In this document: positions 1-10,130 of the stretch, in pieces
Layout of the letters: each line of letters begins with the position of its first letter
Numbering within the stretch: the first letter of the stretch is position 1
Assembly (NCBI GenBank): GCA_014529385.2
Contig: CM043944.1
Span: 66,726,895 to 66,790,894 of the forward strand
Reading direction: 5' to 3'
DNA: 64,000 nt
From: Adiantum capillus-veneris
Lineage: Eukaryota; Streptophyta; Polypodiopsida; Polypodiales; Pteridaceae
The notes under the pieces: model-generated
What the model saw: only the letters and a program-made list of their open reading frames with translations
Databases searched by the model: none
Told to the model about the DNA's origin: nothing
Position numbers and translations under genes: made by a program

Positions 1-1139
1 ATGATTGAATGGGTATTGTCTACTTCTAGAGTCTGTTCCACTCTTTTTTACTTGAGTGGTCTTACATACTATGGATTCTTTGTTATCTCCCAAGTAAGAG
101 GGTAATGTTTTCAAGGTCAATGGTTTCAACATTCCTAAACCTGCAGATCTCCAATCCACATACAAGGATTGTACATGTATGTCCATATCATCAAGTGGTA
201 GGTTGTCTAACCAAACTTTCTTTATAGGAGCTAACTTTAGAGTTAGGCTCCTATCATTGATCTTTTTAAATTTTTCCGATAAGTGTCTTGGCCAGTCTTC
301 CTCTATGAATGGAATTCCGTCTAAGGTATCTTCGTTGTCTGGAACTATAAGTTTTGGCTCTTTTGGATCTAGGTGGGGTTCTACCACCACTTTGGATATT
401 TGTTTAGTGTCTCTTACCACAAGCTCTCTATGTTTTGCGATACTTTCAAGCTTTGGTTTTTGTTTTTCTAGCATTTCTTGTGTGATTCTTACCAAATTTT
501 GATAAGCTTCAAACTTAGCTACTTCCATGTCTGGAGAAGGATAGTTTATCCATTTGTTTTTCATGTTTTGGCCTTGCTTTTAGTCCTGCTTGGTAAGCCT
601 CTAAGGCTGCATTGATAGGCTCAAAAATTTTATCAACCAAAATTGATCCTCGAAATTTCACGGTTGTCTCTTTGATTTCGCTGTCAAGCTCTTTTACCTT
701 TTCCTAGAATAGCTGTTTTGCTTTCTGCTCAATCTCAGCTCATTGTTTCTGTTTTCTCATCTCATACCTTTTTCTTTTGCTTCTTTTGGTCTTTTGAGAG
801 GAATCTTTTGTAGCTCTGAATCATCAGAGGAGTTATGTTTCTTTTTCTTAGCTTGAGCTCTAGTGATTACCTTGATTGGAACAATCGGTTCACTCTCAGA
901 TGAGCTACTAGGTATCACTTGTACTACGTTTACTACTGTTTTTTCCTTGTTCAAAGGATTTTTAGGACAATCTTCTAGGAAGTGTCCTCCCTTTTTGCAA
1001 CAGTGTATGCAATAAGCTTCAACCGGCTTGAGGTTTTTGTCAGGCTCTAGGAATTCATTTTTCCAATGATCATCTGCACCACAATTGTGACAGTTTTCTA
1101 TTTTTGGCTTAATCATGGGTCTTATCATAGGAGATATGA
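1..1139 (-). pseudogene. Element C gag/protease-region fragment, runs off the left edge
   Basis: This is the continuation of element C's Gag beyond the D insertion. Translation on the minus strand shows two zinc-knuckle-like motifs at about 1100-960 (CHNCGADDHWKNE and CIHCCKKGGHFLEDC), followed by a Ser/Glu-rich stretch and a TRAQAKKKK segment. The matching part of B (30182-30565) has the same order: two knuckles, then a TRSQAQRR segment. From about 558 down to base 1 one frame stays open to the window edge and includes a LPSYLGDN motif, matching LPSYLGEY just upstream of the protease in B. Stops and frame changes lie between about 560 and 756. The first knuckle lacks its last Cys, so this copy is decayed. 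Identification as gag/pre-protease is firm by comparison with B; function is unlikely. Confidence 0.75.
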
Positions 1140-1144
1140 CACCT
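1140..1144. repeat. Target-site duplication of element D, left copy
   Basis: CACCT occurs immediately before the D LTR and again at 8072-8076 immediately after the other D LTR. A 5-bp duplication is normal for Ty3/gypsy integrases. It fixes the D boundaries exactly and shows that D landed in C's gag. Confidence 0.93.
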
Positions 1145-1521
1145 TGTTGTGGGTTAGGTCAACACATGAACATCATACACAGCAATAATAACCATCTACT
1201 CCACCATACTTCATTAACAACAATTCAGACACAGTAAACATGAATACTCTAAATATCAGAGTAAGCAGAAAATACACTGAATAGTTGCTGCACTGCACCA
1301 TCATCATCACATTCATATCAGAGAACAGATACCTCGTGCGCAGATACATTCCCCACTTATATAGATAAATCCGACTTAACTACCCAGTCACAAGACATTC
1401 AGCAGACTGCAACTGAAATACAGTTACATCCGACTTAGCAAAATACAGCTCAGTAAATATCCGATAAGTCAAAATCCGACTTAGCTATTCAGAGTCAGTT
1501 TCTGACATGTGCCTCTCAACA
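1145..1521 (-). repeat. D 3' LTR (377 bp)
   Basis: It starts TGTTGTGGG and ends CTCAACA, so it has TG...CA ends, and it matches 7695-8071 without a difference that I can see. A minus-strand TATA-like box (CTATATAAG) lies at 1356-1364. In element orientation the sequence just upstream of this LTR (plus 1522-1545) is GC-rich and mixed, not a clear polypurine tract, which is unusual for a functional element. Confidence 0.95.
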
Positions 1522-1580
1522 CATGGCACGCCCCGGTGGTAGATTTCGCAAAAATCTGACCCGGATCCACATATCCTTGA

Positions 1581-3647
1581 TCAGGAATCCACCCTCTGCT
1601 GCACAGCTTCTTCCTTACTCTGGTCCTCAGTATTCACTTTATGATCCACCAGCTCTGCTTCCTTTACTGCATCTGATTCTGCTGCATCATCTTTTCCCAT
1701 TTCCACCTCTTGTGCTCTATCTGCAATCTCAGTATCGATCTGCTCTTCTGCCACTTTCTCCTCAGCTACATCCTGCATCAAAAAACTATTAGTAAAATTC
1801 TCCTCTTTCTTTTCTGACTCTGCAAGCTACTGTCTCTTATTCTCTTCCATCTGCTGAACCTGCTGCTTCAAACAGTCTCTCTCCTTTTGCAATTCCTCCA
1901 CTTCCTTCAACAATTGTGCTTCTACCTCATGCACTAACCCTGCCTTTAACACCTCATATGGATACTTAATGACAAATCTCATTCTTTCCTTGGTCTTTTG
2001 CCACATCTCCTGTGCAACCAAAGCTAACTGCTTCTTGAGAATAGACACTTCTCCTTCTTTCATTAATACTGCACTCAAGCTAATTTCCTCTTGTGCCAAC
2101 ATCTGTTGCTCTAATATCTGCAAAGGTTCCAATCTCAACCTCTGAATCTCCACAGTGACCTGTAACTCTGCATTCCTCTTTGCCATATCTTCCAATTCCA
2201 AAGCAACCGCTGCCTCCACTTTCTCAGTCCATTGCTTAAACTCCCCCAATGATCTCTTCACTTTTGCTAAATCCATCTTCTGTTTCCCCACTGTTTCCTC
2301 CATATCCTGCTCATACTTTACTTTCATCATAGCTATCTGCTCTTCAAACTCTTTCACCCGTGACACCTGTCCTTTAAACTCCATCAATTTTTCTGCATTC
2401 CTTTCAGCTTGCATACTCTGAACCTTCAGCATATTATTCTGCTGCCTCACAAATTCCTGCACCTGCTGCATCAGATATTTGTTCCTGTGTAGTACTGACA
2501 ACTTTGGAGACTGCTTCTCTGCTGAGACTCTTAAACTTGGTACCACAAACTCCATAGGAACCACAGCTTCCAACCCATACACCAGCTTGAATGGTGTCAT
2601 ACCAGTAGTGACTTTGAAATCTGTTCTAAAGGACCATAAGGCAGAATCCAACTTATCATCCCAATCCTTCTGATTCTCTGTCACAATCTTTTTCAAAATC
2701 TTTACCAGTGTTTTGTTAGAGCTCTCAGCCTGACCATTAGCCTGTGGATGATATGCTGTAGACTTCTTGTGCATAATCATATGTGTCCTTGTTAGCTCTG
2801 AAATTACTTCATTCAGAAAATGAGTTCCTCTGTCACTTACCAGCTCCACTGGACACCCAAACCTGGTCATAATGTTATGATAAAGAAATCTGGCCACACT
2901 TGAAGCTTTATTATCCTTCAATGCTACTGCTTCTACCCACTTAGTGCAATAATCTGTAGCCACTAAAATGTATCTGCATCCCCTCTTGGAAGTTGTTTTG
3001 ACAGGTCCTACAAAGTCCAAACCCCACTTTTGAAAAGGTTCCAAAGGCAAAATAGGATGATCCCCCATCCTATCCCTGTTTGAATCAGGTTGACCTGTTT
3101 TCTGACAAATTACACATCTTTTGGCATAATCATGTGCATCCTTTAAAACTGTAGGCCACCATAATCCAGCCTGCAAAATCTTATTCCCTGTAGTATCTCC
3201 AGAGAAATGCCCTCCTGCTGTGCCTGAATGTGCTTCCTGCAAGACTGCACTTTGCTCAAATTCTGGTACACATCTTCTTATCACTTGATCAATGCCTTTC
3301 TTATATAGTGCCCCTGCAATAACTAAATAGGGTCTGGTTTTCAGTGCAAATTTTCTTCTCTGATCAGCATTGAACTCCCTTGGTATAGTTCCATCAGTCA
3401 AAAACATCAGCAATTGATCATACCAAGACTCAGTCACAGCAGTCTGCACATCAAACAGCTGAGCATCAGGAAGTGCATCATCTACCCCAGTAGGTGCTTC
3501 ACCTGTTTCAATCCTGCTTAGATAATCTGCAATTACATGCTCCTTCCCAGGAGTATGCTCAATCTGAAAGTCAAACTCCTGCAATAACAACATCCATCTT
3601 GCAAGCCTTCCAGTAAGAAGTGGCTTCTTGATCAAATACAACAAGGC
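1581..3647 (-). CDS. D Pol, C-terminal half: RNase H end, integrase, coiled-coil extension
   Basis: One frame, broken by TAG at 1827-1829 and separated from the RT part by TAG at 3648-3650. It begins in RNase H (ALLYL...LSRIE), followed by a linker and an integrase. The integrase has an H2C2 zinc-binding segment (HSGTAGGHF...CVICQ) and a DDE core with D in GLDFVGP, D in SDRGTHF and E in NGQAESSNK. About 370 residues in (near 2530), the usual integrase C-terminal domain is absent. About 230 residues of Glu/Lys/Gln-rich heptad-like coiled coil follow, and after the TAG a further acidic tail runs to 1581. The catalytic residues look intact. The coiled coil could be an acquired segment; no chromodomain is visible. 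In an active element this protein would cut and join the cDNA into the host chromosome. Confidence 0.85.
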
Positions 3648-6320
3648 CTAATGATCAACATGAAAAACTATCTTGTTCCCCAACAAGTAATGCCTGAACT
3701 TATTCAATGCATATACCATCCCTAAAGCTTCTCTTTCTGTCACAGGATAGTTTCTTTCTGCACCTGTGAGAACCCTGCTTGCATAGTACACAGGTCTGAA
3801 CCATCCCTTCTCCTTCTCCTGCATCAGTACAGCTCCTATTGCTATATCCGACGCATCAACAAACACATGAAAAGGCAATGACCAATCAGGTGGCTGCAAA
3901 ATTGGTGCTACTGATATCATTTTCTTCAACATCTGAAATGATTTCTGCTGAGGTTCATCCCATACAAATGCCACATCCTTCTTTGTTAATTGAGTTAATG
4001 GCAAGCATACATTAGACAAATACCTCAAATATCTGGAGTGCCACTTTGTCTGTCCAACAAACCTCATTAACTCTTTAACATTGGTAGGAACTGGTGCTGC
4101 TTGAATGGCTTCTATTTTCTTGACATCTATAGCCATTCCTGCTTCTGACACCACATGTCCTAAAAGTATTCCACTCCTCATAGCAATTACACTTTTATAA
4201 GGATTCAGAGCCATCCTGAATTGTCTGCATCTTTCAAAACAGAGCTTCAGATGTAGCAGATGTTTATCCTTCTTTCCAAACACTGAGAAATCATCCACAA
4301 AGACTCTCATAAAGTCCTGTAAGTAAGGTTCAAACACCTTATGAGCAACAAAATTAAATGAAGGTGGTCCATTGGTTAACCCAAAACTCATCACTGTGTA
4401 GGCAAAGGCTCCCCATTCAGTTATAAAAGCTGTTTTATGTTGATCCGACTCAGCAACACTAATCTGATTATAACCAGAAAATCCATCCAAAAAGCTGTAC
4501 ATTTCATGACCAGCTACTGCATCCAACACAGCATCACAAAATGGCATAGGAAAGGGATCAGTAATGGTTGCTGCATTCAATTTTCTATAATCCACACATA
4601 CTCTTAAAGCTCCATTTTTCTTTGGCACAACCAGTATAGGAGACAACCATGATACTTCATGTACAGGTTTAATGAACCCTACTGCCAGGAGCTTATCAAG
4701 CTCCTCCTTCACCTGTTTGGCAAAGTTAGGATTCATTCTATATCTTTGCTGCACAATTGGTTTTGCACCCTCTTTCAAATTAATCCTATGCTGATGTAGT
4801 GCTGGGTCAATGCCTCTCACCTGAGAATAATCCCAAGCAAGCACATCCTTATAATCAACCAATAATTGCAACAGCTGTGCCAGAAATTCCCCTTGAATGT
4901 GTGCACTCACTCTGACCATTCTTGGTTCTGCCTCTGTTCCGAAATTTAGCTCCTGAAGCTCCTCCTTTTCTACCCTGCTTGATGCCCCAAACTTCTTTTC
5001 ATAGATTTTCTCAGCCATATCCCTGGCCTCCTTTTCTTCCTGCTGAATCTGTTCCTTATCAGACATAGCATATTTCTGGTCCACCAACTGTAACAGTTCC
5101 TTACCCTGCACTGTCTGTCTTGGTGCTAAACCTGTATCTGGCTCATCCTGTTTCTTACCCTGCTGTAACATGCTTTCCACATCTACTTCAAACACAGGTA
5201 CAACAGTTGGATTGGCCTTCAAGAACTCTTCCTCTTGGTCATCTGTGACCTCATCAGCAAAATTAATAGTCTGAGCAAACAGTGGTTTCTCACTTAATGG
5301 AACCATCTTCCTTCCCCTCATAGGTATGGTTACTTTCTTTTTCCCTTTTTTCAATATGACAACATTTTCTCCCCAGTCCTGTCTTACTTTAGCCAATCTG
5401 AACCAAGGCCTTCCTAATAGCATTTCATATGCAGCTGCTGAGTCTGACATTCTGAGTACCACAAAATTAACAAAAAAGGATAATCCTGACACCTAAATTT
5501 CCTGTGCTTTGAGAATTCCCAAAGGTTGTACCCTAGATTGGTCTGCCATTTTCACCTGAAAAGGTGCTGGAGCCATAGCTCCCAACTCCATTCTTTTGTA
5601 CACTGCCTCTGGTAAAATATTCACCCCAGAGCCTCCATCCAATAACACATCATCAAAATTTTCTCCAAGAAAGTGTACTTTAATAACTGGTACCACAAAG
5701 TCCACATCTGCTGGATCAATTCTATTTGCTGCTGCTGAATAAAACTGCCTGTCCATTGTGCCAAGTCCATTCAGGTTCTGCAGCTTTCTGAACAATCTGT
5801 CTTTGAAAGCTGGAACCAATTGCAACAACTGATCCAAAGATAATTGAAGAGGTGAGCTAATAAGTATTTCAAACCAATCCTTATCCTGTTTATTTTCCAT
5901 CTCCTTACTCCCTTTATTCTGCTCTTCCTTTTCTTTTGGGTCATCCTCAATATCCACCTGCTTTGCCTGGTGTTTGGCAATCCTTTTTGTAACCTGGTCT
6001 CTTACCCTTTTTTGCTCCTTCCAATCCAAAGGTGCTTTATCCTTAGACCTAGTCACTGCTAGAACTTCAACATGATCCTCCTGCACACATTGGTTACAGT
6101 CACAAGCCCATTGATGTTCCTCTTCATTCCCTTGCTGCTCCTGTTCTTGGTCAGTATCTTGCATCTGCTTATCCTGAGAAAACACATCAAACAAGATTAC
6201 ATTTGCCTGAGCTGCTGGCTGATTTTGCTGCTGCTGTTGTTGTTGCTGTTGCTGATTTTCAGGTTGATTGGGCTGATTATATCTCACAATGGGCATTCCC
6301 CTTTCTTCCCTATGCTTCAC
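3648..6320 (-). CDS. D Pol, N-terminal half: protease, reverse transcriptase, RNase H start
   Basis: One minus-strand frame with TAG at 5493-5495 and ending at TAG 3648-3650. After a poly-Gln stretch (about 6229-6260) and an acidic linker comes a retropepsin with the active-site motif LLDGGSGVN (Gly where Ser/Thr is usual) and the flap-end motif LLGRPWF. The RT follows, with all its blocks: PKKNG.LRVCVDYRKLN, YSFLDGFSGYNQ, MSFGLTNGP and a catalytic FVDD at 4290-4301 (more often YVDD or YMDD). RNase H starts at FHVFVDASD and breaks at the stop following HVDH. Both stops fall where related proteins have Gln. The protein would process the polyprotein and copy RNA to cDNA inside the particle. Confidence 0.88.
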
Positions 6321-7647
6321 CCATAAAGCACAATTGGGACCTACCTAGTGATCTGGTGCACCACAGTACACACAGGGTCTCCTATTATTATTGTTCTCCT
6401 ACTCTCTCCAAGGAGGTCTAGGAGGTCTTGCCCTCTGAAATGGTGGTCTTCCCCTAAATGGTACTGCTTGATTTGCTCCAATTTCTGGTCTTCCTCTTCC
6501 TATGTTAGGTGTTGTCTGCCCTCTATTCTTTGGATTATACCAACAGCTAGCAGTACTATGTCCATCCCTTTCACAAATGTGACAATACACTTTTTCTTTA
6601 GGTGCTACAACAGAATAACCAAACTTTTTAAGTTTGCCTACCAAATCTTGCTCAATACTCTGCTTTTGCTTAAATTTCTTCTTCTTACTACTCTTTTTCA
6701 TCTTTCTTTTTTCTGTTTCCTCATCACTGTCTGATGGTGAGTCTGAATCTGAGTTCCCACTAGAATCTGTGTCTTCAGATGCTTCTTCTGAATCTGAGTC
6801 ACTGTCTTCTTTTCCTTTTGCTGTGGTCATGCCAAGTCTCTTCTCCACCCTTGCAGCAGCAGTAACAAGGTCATCCAGACCTCCAACAATATCAATGCTA
6901 GCTACTGCTCCCTTTAAGCTGCTTCTCAATCCTTTCAAAAAATAACCTGCTAACATTTCATTAGTGGGTCTTTCATTCCCCTGCAATCTTTCTACTAAAA
7001 TTCTGAACTTCTGTGCATAGTCTTCAACCAGCATCTTATTTTGCTTAATGTCTCTGAGTTTTCTCAGGACATCAGTCGGAGTCTTCTCCTTTCTAAATCT
7101 CTGCAGAAATGCCTGCTTCAAAGCATTATAAGTAGCAAAATGTGCAATGCCATATTGGTTTGAACCAACTCATGGCCTTTCCTTCCAATGTGGCAGCAAA
7201 CTGTTCCATCTTTACTCCATCAGCATACATCACCTGATAGCCACTTGCCTGCCACTTAGTTTCAAACTGTGCCACATGACAGTCAGCATCTTCCTTACTC
7301 CCTGCTCTAAACTTGGCTGCCTTGACCTTTGGGTTGGGTGGTGGTTGAGCCATTGGAATGGGTTGTGGTGGTCTCCTAGGTCTTTGCCTGGTAGCCCCCT
7401 GAAGTGGGTCAAACTGGATCCTTCTCCTGGTGGTTCTTCTTGCCAGGAATAAAGCTCCAATAAATTGCCTCACTCTCTCTTCTCCTGCTGCTCCTGATCC
7501 TACCCCTCCTTGGTCTACAGGTTGCTGCCCCTGAGCATCGGGTGATTGCTGATTGTCATGATCATAGTTAAATGGATCAATGTTTCCAGCCTGTGCTTGA
7601 GCCCTTGTGTAGTACACTCTTCCTACTCTCCTGTCTCCCTTTGACAT
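6321..7647 (-). CDS. D Gag (capsid and nucleocapsid)
   Basis: It starts at ATG 7647, only 47 nt inside the 5' LTR boundary, so the leader is very short. An N-terminal Gln/Pro/Arg-rich region is followed by the Gag core (segments FRAGSKEDAD and LEGKAMSWF, then after a frame change HFATYNALKQAFLQRF). A one-base frameshift near 7165 splits the core. A Ser/Asp-rich stretch and a basic, Arg-Gly-Pro-rich tail follow. TAG codons lie at 6399-6401 and 6345-6347. A zinc-knuckle-like CVYCGAPDH motif spans the second TAG, and its last spacing is 5 rather than 4. Gag would form the virus-like particle and bind RNA. The frame runs on into protease. Confidence 0.85.
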
Positions 7648-7672
7648 GCATCATTACTTGAAAATAAACGTT

Positions 7673-7690
7673 AACCCAGCGGGATCGCCA
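7673..7690 (-). promoter_or_regulatory. D primer-binding site
   Basis: On the minus strand, four bases after the 5' LTR, is TGGCGATCCCGCTGGGTT. Its complement ends in CCA with an acceptor-stem-like tail, as expected for a tRNA primer. I cannot say which tRNA. It differs from the tRNA-Asp site used by A, B and C. Confidence 0.6.
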
Positions 7691-7694
7691 AATG

Positions 7695-8071
7695 TGTTGT
7701 GGGTTAGGTCAACACATGAACATCATACACAGCAATAATAACCATCTACTCCACCATACTTCATTAACAACAATTCAGACACAGTAAACATGAATACTCT
7801 AAATATCAGAGTAAGCAGAAAATACACTGAATAGTTGCTGCACTGCACCATCATCATCACATTCATATCAGAGAACAGATACCTCGTGCGCAGATACATT
7901 CCCCACTTATATAGATAAATCCGACTTAACTACCCAGTCACAAGACATTCAGCAGACTGCAACTGAAATACAGTTACATCCGACTTAGCAAAATACAGCT
8001 CAGTAAATATCCGATAAGTCAAAATCCGACTTAGCTATTCAGAGTCAGTTTCTGACATGTGCCTCTCAACA
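7695..8071 (-). repeat. D 5' LTR (377 bp)
   Basis: Same sequence as 1145-1521. It contains the minus-strand TATA-like CTATATAAG at 7906-7914, which would drive genomic RNA toward lower coordinates. It is followed by the right CACCT target duplication at 8072-8076. Confidence 0.95.
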
Positions 8072-8076
8072 CACCT

Positions 8077-10130
8077 CGATTAGCTACACAATACATTGGT
8101 GCGAGCTCTGGTGGATCATAAGTCACAGGTTCCTCCATTGGCGGTGGATGTGAATTATACCAATCTCCCTCTACCATTACCGTGGATGGACTAGGCTCAG
8201 TATAGGATGTAACAGGCACTAGTGCTTGTTCATCTATGACTCATTCAGAATTCATGTACTTGACATGCACTGCACTATGTTCTGGATACGGAGGTTGTTG
8301 ACCCAACACGGGTTGAGGTCTTTCCATACCCATCGGTGGTCTTTCAGCTTGGGCCATGTTAGGCTACTATCTGTACAATGTGGGTTGTCCTTGTGCTCTC
8401 ATAGGCATGTACTGAACATTCCCATCATACTTTGTTTGAAAGTAGCACTCATTGGTCTCATGGTTGGTCCATTTATCCTTGATTGCACACCATTTTTGTG
8501 GCCTAATTCGTTGCCCCTATTGAGGTATCCCTTGTCCTGGTCTTCTCATAGACGTGCTTTTTGCATGTTGTTCATCATGTCATTCATCCTTTTGAGCATG
8601 TCTTCTATGGCTGAAAGCGATGCTACAGTAGCCGTTCCCACTTGTGTTGGTTTAATGGACAATGTTTTCTCACTTTTGGTTATCCTTAGGGACATCTTCT
8701 TTGATGAAAATATCACAATTGTCTCCTAAGTCGATCGCATCTGACACACCCGCTTCTAGGGTTATATGCTTCTTGCTATACAGTATAGCATGAAGTTCTT
8801 TGTTTAGCAATCCCTCTAGAAAAGATGATATTAGTCGTTCTTTTGCAGGTATCCCTAGCTTAGGGAATCTGGCAATGTATTGCTCATTCGAGTTGGAAAA
8901 TCTCTAACAGACTCACTTTGTTTCTGTTGAAGCTATAGATTTGGGCTACTATATTGTGTTTGATCCCTGTTTTGGAACAAGCAGGTACAAATCCTTGAGC
9001 TAAAGTATTCAAGTCCATGATTGACCTTGATGGAATGTTTTAGAACCATGTTAATGATTTTTCCTTCTAATGTCATTCCAAAACCCTCAAATTGAGTATG
9101 GAAATTGAATATACGCTCTGCTCTTATCACTTGCTTAAAGCTTGCTAAGTGGTCGTATGGATCCCTTGATCCACTGTATTTTCTGACCCATTTCTAAAGA
9201 TCAGCTCTTCTAACACGTTTGTTTGGTTCAACTCCCGGTATCTTGGCAGTTGGTTCTATTCCAAGTCCTTCAAACTAATCTTTCGAAATAGTGACTCATG
9301 TAGCCTTGGACTGGCTTTAGTGTCACCCGATTTTCTTCGTGATGAAGTGGTTGCTGGTTTCTTAACATTACTCTCAGAATATCTCTCATGGTGTTCATCT
9401 CTTGGAATGGTTTTTGGTCCTTGGCCCAGTATCCAATCCCTTATGAAATACCCTTGGTACTTGGTTTCTTCTACATCCTCAGGAGTCATCATAGCGTAGT
9501 TGTTGTTATAACAATCCCTAAACAAGTAGGTTGGTAGATCTGCTGGTCCTTTTTCTTTGATCTTGAAGATATAAATGATCTTCGTGGGTGTTAGTTGTCC
9601 TGATTTGGCATGCAAAATCCATATGAGATATTTTACATTTCTATCCTCCCAACAATAGACTCCGATCCTATGAATAATAGTACTAAGCCGTTTCAAAGGC
9701 TTCAAGTCAACTTGATCGTATCCCTCAAATTCTAAGGTAGGTGGTCATTCTTTTGCAAGCATATCTGGAATTATGGTATCTACTTCTAACCCCCATTTGT
9801 CTATCACGTAGGGTTTTCAACCTGTAAATACTGAGTTCCGTTTCGATCTATGTACATTTTTCCTTGTTTGTTTGCCCTGATTTATTCTTTGAACTCAATA
9901 CCATGGTCATCAATGCGAATAGCATAGTCTTCATCAGACTCGAGGTAAACCTGAGCTCCATGGCGATTAGTCTTATAAAAGGTGAGTATATGCTTATAGT
10001 ACATTGTCGTTCCGGTTTCTGAGTGAGTCAAATAAGAAGACATTTCAGATGTCGAATCAAAAAAAGTGTTTGAGACTTCTTCTAGAATAGTATGCAAGAA
10101 ATTGCCTTGATTTACGCTTTCTTCAGTGGA
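8077..10130 (-). pseudogene. Element C gag, decayed
   Basis: Recognised by comparison with A and B gag. At 10097-9882 is the N-terminal extension, including NRHGAQVYLE and DDHGIEFKE, echoing the repeated D-R-x-G-type motifs in B's extension. At 9705-9256 the extension continues (VYCWEDRNVKYLI, then EDVEETKYQG). At 9130-8933 is the capsid core (MIRAERIFNFHTQFEGFGMTLE, matching RVIRAEEV...EFAGFGLTLE in B). At about 8219-8077 is the Pro/Tyr-rich stretch before the zinc knuckles, which continues across D at base 1139. Multiple stops and frameshifts show it is dead. It would have been the capsid precursor. Confidence 0.78.

Larger units (their letters stand above)
1145..8071 (-). mobile_element. 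Element D: complete Ty3/gypsy LTR retrotransposon, very recent insertion
   Basis: D is 6,927 bp with two 377-bp LTRs that look identical base for base, a CACCT target duplication, a tRNA-like primer site, and gag-protease-RT-RNaseH-integrase in that order on the minus strand. Identical LTRs mean insertion so recent that no LTR substitution has accumulated. Despite this, the single long reading frame carries five TAG codons and one frameshift. The Pol C-terminus is a long coiled coil instead of the usual integrase C-terminal domain. The LTR family is unrelated to those of A, B and C. D interrupts element C's gag. Confidence 0.95.

Noticed and set aside
1581-6401. TAG read as Gln by an alternative nuclear code
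   Set aside because: Elements B and E have TGA and TAA breaks too, and frameshifts are present. Decay or copying in trans is simpler. Kept only as a minor option in the D finding.
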